From Aquipseudomonas alcaligenes MRY13-0052 (GTDB lineage: Bacteria > Pseudomonadota > Gammaproteobacteria > Pseudomonadales > Pseudomonadaceae): a DNA stretch of 64,000 bases. The stretch is from NCBI GenBank assembly GCA_000474255.1, contig BATO01000008.1, forward strand, positions 62,001-126,000. Direction: 5' to 3'. The translations under genes and the position numbers were made by a program. Below the pieces are notes generated by a model. The model was given only the letters and a program-made list of their open reading frames with translations. It was not told the DNA's origin and made no database searches. Below are positions 57,667-64,000 of this stretch, piece after piece (within the stretch, counting starts at the first letter, position 1; each line of letters opens with the position of its first letter).

Positions 57667-58449
57667 TCAGTTGCCGTAAACGTCGAACTGGAAGTACTTG
57701 TCCTGCACTTCCTTGTACTTGCCGTTGGCGCGGATGGCGGCGATGGCGGCAGTGATCTTGTCGGCCAGGGCTTTGTCGCCCTTGCGCACGGCGATACCGG
57801 CGCCCTCACCGAAGTACTTCGGATCGGTGTAGTCCGGGCCTACCAGGGCGAAGCCCTTGCCGGCTTCGGTCTTGAGGAAACCGTCGTCGATGTTCACGGC
57901 ATCGGCCAGGGTCGCGTCGAGGCGGCCGGAGGTCATGTCGAGGAAGACTTCGTTCTGCGAGCTGTAGCGCACCACTTCGATGCCGGCCGGGGCATAGACC
58001 TCGGTGGCGAAACGGTCGTAGGTGCTGGCGCGCTGCACGCCAACCTTCTTGCCCTTCAGGTCCACCAGCGGGTCGTTGATCACGGTGCCGGCCTTCATCG
58101 CCAGCTTGATCGGGGTCTGGTAGTACTTGCCGGTGAAGTCCACGGACTTCTTGCGCTCGTCGGTGATGGTCATCGAGGACAGGATGGCGTCGAACTTGCG
58201 CACCTTGAGGGCCGGGATCAGACCGTCGAATTCCTGCTCGATCCATTTGCACTCGACCTTCATCTCGGCGCACAGGGCGTTGCCGATGTCGTAGTCGAAG
58301 CCGGTGATCTTGCCGTCCGGAGTCTTGTAGGCGAAGGGCGGGTAGGCCGCTTCGATACCGATGCGCAGGGGTTTGGCTTCATCGGCCACAGCAGCCAGCG
58401 GCGACAACAGGGAAAGCGCCATGGCGCCGAGAAGTGCGATCTTCTTCAT
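57667..58449 (-). CDS. aotJ: Arginine/ornithine-binding periplasmic protein AotJ
   Basis: The 260-residue protein has a signal peptide ([22 protein letters not shown]) and the extracellular solute-binding family 3 fold: [52 protein letters not shown] and [13 protein letters not shown]. It captures arginine or ornithine in the periplasm for AotQMP. The start at 58449 follows AGGAG. It is the first gene of the aotJQMOP-argR operon and has an ArgR-type box upstream. Confidence 0.96.
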   Translation of the reverse strand: MKKIALLGAMALSLLSPLAAVADEAKPLRIGIEAAYPPFAYKTPDGKITGFDYDIGNALCAEMKVECKWIEQEFDGLIPALKVRKFDAILSSMTITDERKKSVDFTGKYYQTPIKLAMKAGTVINDPLVDLKGKKVGVQRASTYDRFATEVYAPAGIEVVRYSSQNEVFLDMTSGRLDATLADAVNIDDGFLKTEAGKGFALVGPDYTDPKYFGEGAGIAVRKGDKALADKITAAIAAIRANGKYKEVQDKYFQFDVYGN

Positions 58450-58591
58450 CTTTTGACTCCTACGAATGGGTATGGCTTCTGCTGGCAGAGTGAGAAAGTG
58501 CCCAGGCCTTCGATGAATTGTAGAAAGAGGCGCCGGGTTTACCTTGATCGATCTCAGGGAAAATGGCCGTGGCCGGGTGAACGGCATTCTA

Positions 58592-58628
58592 GCGACAGCC
58601 CTAAAGTCGATATTTCTTCAATGCGACA
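58592..58628 (-). promoter_or_regulatory. ArgR box upstream of aotJ
   Basis: On the minus strand TGTCGC-N8-AA is matched at 58628-58613, with a further TGTCGC at 58597-58592. They lie 140-180 bases before the aotJ start. Known ArgR autoregulation of this operon in P. aeruginosa makes the assignment plausible. The rest of 58629-58982 holds no credible gene. Confidence 0.65.
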
Positions 58629-58982
58629 ACAAATTACAAAAGGCCAGGACGGCCAGGGCGGGCGGGTTGACAGTCTCTTGCCGATATGCAAGAGCCAGAA
58701 AGACGCTAAACTGAATGAAACAGCAATTACCGCGCCAATAAATAGATCCCCCTTTATCCACAAGGCTTGCGGCCTTGGAGCGATTTTTCCCGAGCGGACT
58801 TTCACGCCCTCATTCGAGGCAGGGTGTTCCCTGTCGCCCCGTTTCGGCGCAACGCGTAACAGCGCCAGCGTTACCCTGACCGGGCAGTCCGGCACTTGGC
58901 CGCACAAACTTCTTTCGCCGATATAAATCAGTCGCTTGGCGTCGTCGCCGACACGACCCAGTGAGCAAGCCCCCCCGCAAGT

Positions 58983-59236
58983 AAAAATCCACGTTCTTAG
59001 AACGTGGCTTTGCTTTTGGTCCCCTAGAAGGGGGCAATCAGACCTCGGAACATGCAGCCGCCGCTCACTTCGGACGTAGGGTGTGCTGCGCGCACCTCGG
59101 ACTCGCCGGAAGCACCGCGCGGAGGTGCGCACGGCACACCCAACGACACGCGTTCATCCTGCAGGGCTCTCCATTCAAATCGTCACAGGAAGAACCGATG
59201 ACCACGCCCTAAGGACGTGGTTTCCAAAGTTCAAAC
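58983..59236 (+). mobile_element. Palindrome-ended repeat element (copy B, intact ends)
   Basis: The element of about 254 bases begins with a perfect hairpin CCACGTTCTTAGAACGTGG and ends with CCACGCCCTAAGGACGTGG. Inside are a CCCCTAGAAGGGG hairpin and the GTAGGGTGTGC...GCACACCC inverted repeat. It has no gene. It matches copy A at 52820 in the same orientation. End hairpins without terminal inverted repeats are typical of IS200/IS605-type elements, so it may be a non-autonomous derivative. Confidence 0.6.
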
Positions 59237-59240
59237 GAAA

Positions 59241-59275
59241 ACGCCCCGCCGCGGCTTGTGGCCGGGGCGGGGCGT
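59241..59275 (-). terminator. Intrinsic terminator of acsA
   Basis: ACGCCCCGCC and GGCGGGGCGT pair over a 15-base loop containing GCCGCGGC-like sequence, followed by TTTTCGTTTG on the minus strand. Confidence 0.85.
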
Positions 59276-59298
59276 GGGTGTTGCGCGCAGACGCCGGG

Positions 59299-61254
<1,956 letters not shown>

Positions 61255-61826
61255 GTTCATACCTCGACGGGCAGTTGTTTTTGTATGCCGCCTTTTGTAT
61301 CCCCCGCCTCCCTGTAGGGCCATTCGACCATGGTCTTACCGCATACGGACTATGGTCTAAGGCCGCCGCAAAGCCCTGGTAGCAAGGCCCGCCCGGGCGG
61401 GCATGCATCGCGCGCCCAGCCGCACAACGCTCCCCCCAGCAGGCCGAATCGGCCAACAGCGCTACGAACGTTCCCCGCAGTGCGAAATGGCTGACGCATG
61501 CGCATTAAAACGAACACCCATCCAGCAGAAAAATCGACAAAAGCGCCACATCCGGCCAATTCAGGCGGAAATATTTAGCCAAATCCTATCGATTGCCTTC
61601 AGTCGATTCCAAATGGTAATTTTCCGTTCACTATGTCGAACACAAAACCCTACTCCCTGCACTTTTCCCGTCTGGTGTCCCGTGAAGGCCACTGGACCGG
61701 CGACCTCTAGCCCTCCCCTCTTCCATCGAAGGCCACACCGGGATCTCCCCGCGCTGGCCATCCACCAAGATTCCCCGCGCCCGTCCAACGAATGACGGCG
61801 CTTTTGCACGCCCATGGGAGGGCACC
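61255..61826. promoter_or_regulatory. Gene-free region between acsA and mdtJ
   Basis: These 572 bases separate divergent genes. They include an AT-rich stretch around 61490-61640 and must hold both promoters. Short open frames here have no plausible composition or ribosome site. I see no further recognisable element. Confidence 0.45.
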
Positions 61827-62183
61827 ATGCGTTCCTGGATTTACCTGCTCACGGCGATCTTCTTCGAAGTCGTCGGCACCACCTCGATGAAATTCGCCAC
61901 CGAACAGGCGCCCCTGCTCGGCTACCTGCTGATGTACGCGCTCATCGGCCTGTCCTATTTCTTCCTCGCCCTGGCGGTGAAGCGCGTCCCGGTGGGCGTC
62001 GCCTATGCGCTGTGGGAAGGCATCGGCATCGTCCTGATCACCGCCGTCAGCGTCGCCTGGCTGGGGGAAAGCCTGGGCCTGGCCAAGGCCCTCGGCCTGG
62101 GCGTGATGATCGTCGGCATCCTGCTGATCAAGTCCGGCACCCGTGCCACGCCGACGACCCGCGGCCAGGAGGTGATGGCATGA
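61827..62183 (+). CDS. mdtJ: SMR-family efflux subunit MdtJ
   Basis: The 118-residue protein has four membrane helices and the SMR glutamate in [11 protein letters not shown] (about residue 14). [31 protein letters not shown] and [10 protein letters not shown] closely follow E. coli MdtJ. With MdtI it forms a heterodimeric proton-driven exporter, known to excrete spermidine in E. coli. The two genes overlap by ATGA. Confidence 0.9.
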   Translation: MRSWIYLLTAIFFEVVGTTSMKFATEQAPLLGYLLMYALIGLSYFFLALAVKRVPVGVAYALWEGIGIVLITAVSVAWLGESLGLAKALGLGVMIVGILLIKSGTRATPTTRGQEVMA

Positions 62184-62509
62184 ACGGCGTGACCTGGATC
62201 CACTTCGCCTGGCTGGGCCTGGCCATCGCCCTGGAAGTGCTGGCCAACGTATTGCTGAAGTACTCCGACGGCTTCCGCCGCCGCGTGCTCGGCGCCGTCT
62301 CCATCCTCTGCATACTTGCCGCCTTCACCGCCCTGGCCCAGGCGGTGCGTGGCATCGACCTGTCGCTCGCCTATGCCATCTGGGGCGGTTTCGGCATCCT
62401 CGCCACGGTCGCCCTGGGCTGGGCGCTGTTCGGCCAGCGCCTGGCCTGGCAGGGCTGGGTCGGCCTGGGCCTGCTGGTGATGGGGATGGGCTTGCTGAAG
62501 CTGGCATGA
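62180..62509 (+). CDS. mdtI: SMR-family efflux subunit MdtI
   Basis: The 109-residue protein has four helices, the SMR glutamate in [18 protein letters not shown], and [20 protein letters not shown], which match E. coli MdtI. The start at 62180 lies inside the end of mdtJ with AGGAGG upstream. Paired SMR genes of this type need each other for function. Spermidine as substrate is taken from the E. coli pair. Confidence 0.9.
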   Translation: MNGVTWIHFAWLGLAIALEVLANVLLKYSDGFRRRVLGAVSILCILAAFTALAQAVRGIDLSLAYAIWGGFGILATVALGWALFGQRLAWQGWVGLGLLVMGMGLLKLA

Positions 62510-62549
62510 TCCAGGAGCCCGGCTCATGGCAAATCGCAGGCAAAAAAAT

Positions 62550-62569
62550 GGGCGACCTCAGGGTCGCCC
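62550..62569 (-). terminator. Intrinsic terminator downstream of phhR
   Basis: GGGCGACC and GGTCGCCC pair over a four-base loop with ATTTTTTTG following on the minus strand. It also lies just after mdtI on the plus strand, where the T run is poor. Confidence 0.75.
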
Positions 62570-62727
62570 TATCAATCATTCCGGGAGAGGAATGTAGAAA
62601 CGCTTGTGTCCGCATCACGCAAGATTCAGACAGCACCCTTTTTACGCTCCCGCCTCCGCGCCAGCCATTGCACCAAGGTCTAACAGCTCCTTTAAGAACC
62701 TAGGCGAGGCAACGCCGTTGGTTTTTC

Positions 62728-64000
62728 CTAAACCTCCTCGCGACCCAGGCCATGCTGGCGCAACTTATTGGCAATGGTGGTGTGGGACACCCCCAGGCGC
62801 TTGCCCAGTTGGCGGCTGCTGGGGTGGTCGGCGAACAGGCATTCCAGCACCGCCTTCTCGAAGCGCCCGAGAATGGCGTCCAGCCCGCCGTCGAGGGAGA
62901 AATCCCCCAGGGGCTGCGGCGCGCCGTAGTGCGGCAGGCGGATGTGCTCGGGCTTGACCGTGCCGCCCTCGCACAGGGAAACCGCCTGGAACAGCACGTT
63001 CTCCAGTTGCCGCACGTTGCCCGGCCAGTGGTAGTGGCCGAGGCGCTCCAGGGCCTGGGGTGCCAGCCGCGGCAAGGCGCAGCCGATCTGCCGGCTGGCC
63101 GAGTCGAGGAAGTGCTCCACCAGCGGCGGCAACCCATCCAGGCATTCGCGCAGTGGCGGGATGTGCAGCGACAGCACATTGAGGCGGTGGTACAGGTCCT
63201 GGCGGAATTCGCCCCGCGAACAGAGCTCGGACAGGTCCACCTGGGTGGCGCAGATCACCCGCACGTCCAGGTACACCTCCTCGTCGCTGCCCACCCGGCG
63301 GAAGCAGCCGTCCTGGAGGAAGCGCAACAGCTTGGCCTGCAGGCGCGGGCTCATCTCGCCCACGCCGTCGAGGAACAGCGTGCCGCCGGCGGTCAGCTCC
63401 AGCAGCCCCAGCTTGCCTTCCGGCCGTGCGCCCTCGAAGGCCCCCGGGCCGTAGCCGAACAGCTCGGTCTCGGCCATGGATTCCGGCAGGCCGGCGCAGT
63501 TCAGCGCCATGAAGGGCGACTGCCCGCGCGGGCTGGCCAGGTGGCAGGCGCGGGCCAGCAGCTCCTTGCCGGTACCGGTCTCGCCCTCGATCAGCAGCGG
63601 CGCGTCCAGGGGCGCCATGCGCCGCGCCTCGCGCACCACGGCGGCCATCACCCGCGAACTCTGGAAGATGCTGTCGAAGCCGCGCAGCTCCTGCTTGCGC
63701 ACATGGTAGATACGCTCGCCCACGCGGTCGGCGCGGTGCAGGGTGAGCACCGCACCGGCCAGGGCCTCGCTCTCGTCGTGTTCGGATTGCAGCGGCGCGA
63801 TATCGGCGAGGAACACATCGCCCCGCACCTTCACCCGCAGGCCGTTGATGCGCGCCTTGTTGGCCCGCACCAGCTCCGGCAGGTCGAAATCCTCGGTGTA
63901 GCGCGACAGCGGAATGCCCGGCACCTCGTCCACGCGCACGCCCAGCAACTGCGCAGCGGCGCGGTTGGCGGCGACGATGGAGCCGCCCATGTCGATGGAC
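62728..64000 (-). CDS. phhR: PhhR, TyrR-like regulator of aromatic amino acid catabolism (5' end beyond window)
   Basis: About 424 C-terminal residues are visible. A PAS-like segment (SIDMGGSIVAANRAAAQLLG) is followed by an AAA+ domain with Walker A GETGTGKE and Walker B GGTLFLDGVGE. The end is a Fis-type HTH (SSRQLGKRLGVSHTTIANKLRQHG). The N-terminal ACT domain lies outside. The sigma-54 contact loop reads GPGAFEGA rather than GAFTGA, as expected of TyrR-type proteins that do not depend on sigma-54. It activates phenylalanine and tyrosine catabolism genes. The in-frame ATG at 63990 is internal. Confidence 0.9.
   Translation of the reverse strand, partial: SIDMGGSIVAANRAAAQLLGVRVDEVPGIPLSRYTEDFDLPELVRANKARINGLRVKVRGDVFLADIAPLQSEHDESEALAGAVLTLHRADRVGERIYHVRKQELRGFDSIFQSSRVMAAVVREARRMAPLDAPLLIEGETGTGKELLARACHLASPRGQSPFMALNCAGLPESMAETELFGYGPGAFEGARPEGKLGLLELTAGGTLFLDGVGEMSPRLQAKLLRFLQDGCFRRVGSDEEVYLDVRVICATQVDLSELCSRGEFRQDLYHRLNVLSLHIPPLRECLDGLPPLVEHFLDSASRQIGCALPRLAPQALERLGHYHWPGNVRQLENVLFQAVSLCEGGTVKPEHIRLPHYGAPQPLGDFSLDGGLDAILGRFEKAVLECLFADHPSSRQLGKRLGVSHTTIANKLRQHGLGREEV

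Overview
The window is chromosomal DNA of a Pseudomonas, GC-rich and close in gene content to the P. aeruginosa lineage. AmrZ, RsmA, the aru (arginine succinyltransferase) operon, the aotJQMOP-argR operon, AcsA and PhhR are all recognisable. As I recall it, the order phhR / acsA / aotJQMOP-argR / aruCFGDB / small gene / aruE / ltaE / alaS / lysC / rsmA / tRNAs / accessory island / mgtE is also the PAO1 order.

Left part (1-16772). A FIST-domain sensor gene is cut by the window edge. It is followed by a porin, a solitary PqqF-like peptidase, a DUF2165 membrane protein, tRNA-Arg(CCT) and a GNAT acetyltransferase. Next come a large indolepyruvate:ferredoxin oxidoreductase with leucine dehydrogenase downstream and a divergent Lrp-type regulator. 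Three tiny membrane or secreted proteins, phnN, amrZ, mgtE and a DUF4124 protein complete the part.

Island (about 16800-36300). Between mgtE and the tRNA/rsmA end lies a complete contractile phage tail with lysis genes but no integrase, terminase, portal or capsid: a candidate R-type tailocin. Reading leftwards: a LexA-type self-cleaving repressor (divergent), a small HTH protein, a promoter followed at once by hairpins, two holin-like proteins, tail completion protein, sheath, tube, frameshifted assembly chaperone, tape measure, baseplate proteins with a Gp138-type spike, three tail fibres sharing one anchor domain, two fibre chaperones, endolysin and two spanins. The repressor/HTH pair with a promoter-proximal terminator, at this locus, resembles the AlpR/AlpA switch of P. 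aeruginosa, where AlpA is an antiterminator. Several strong intrinsic terminators inside the tail operon fit that reading.

Right part (36300-64000). Two identical tRNA-Arg(ACG), tRNA-Ser(GCT), rsmA, lysC, alaS and ltaE lead into the aru operon, which degrades arginine to glutamate and succinate. A GNAT gene and a MocR-type regulator follow, then argR with the arginine/ornithine ABC transporter. ArgR-type boxes (TGTCGC-N8-AA) lie upstream of both aruC and aotJ, tying uptake and catabolism together. AcsA, the SMR pair MdtJI and the C-terminal part of PhhR end the window. Two related small palindromic elements, one decayed, bracket the aot-argR operon.
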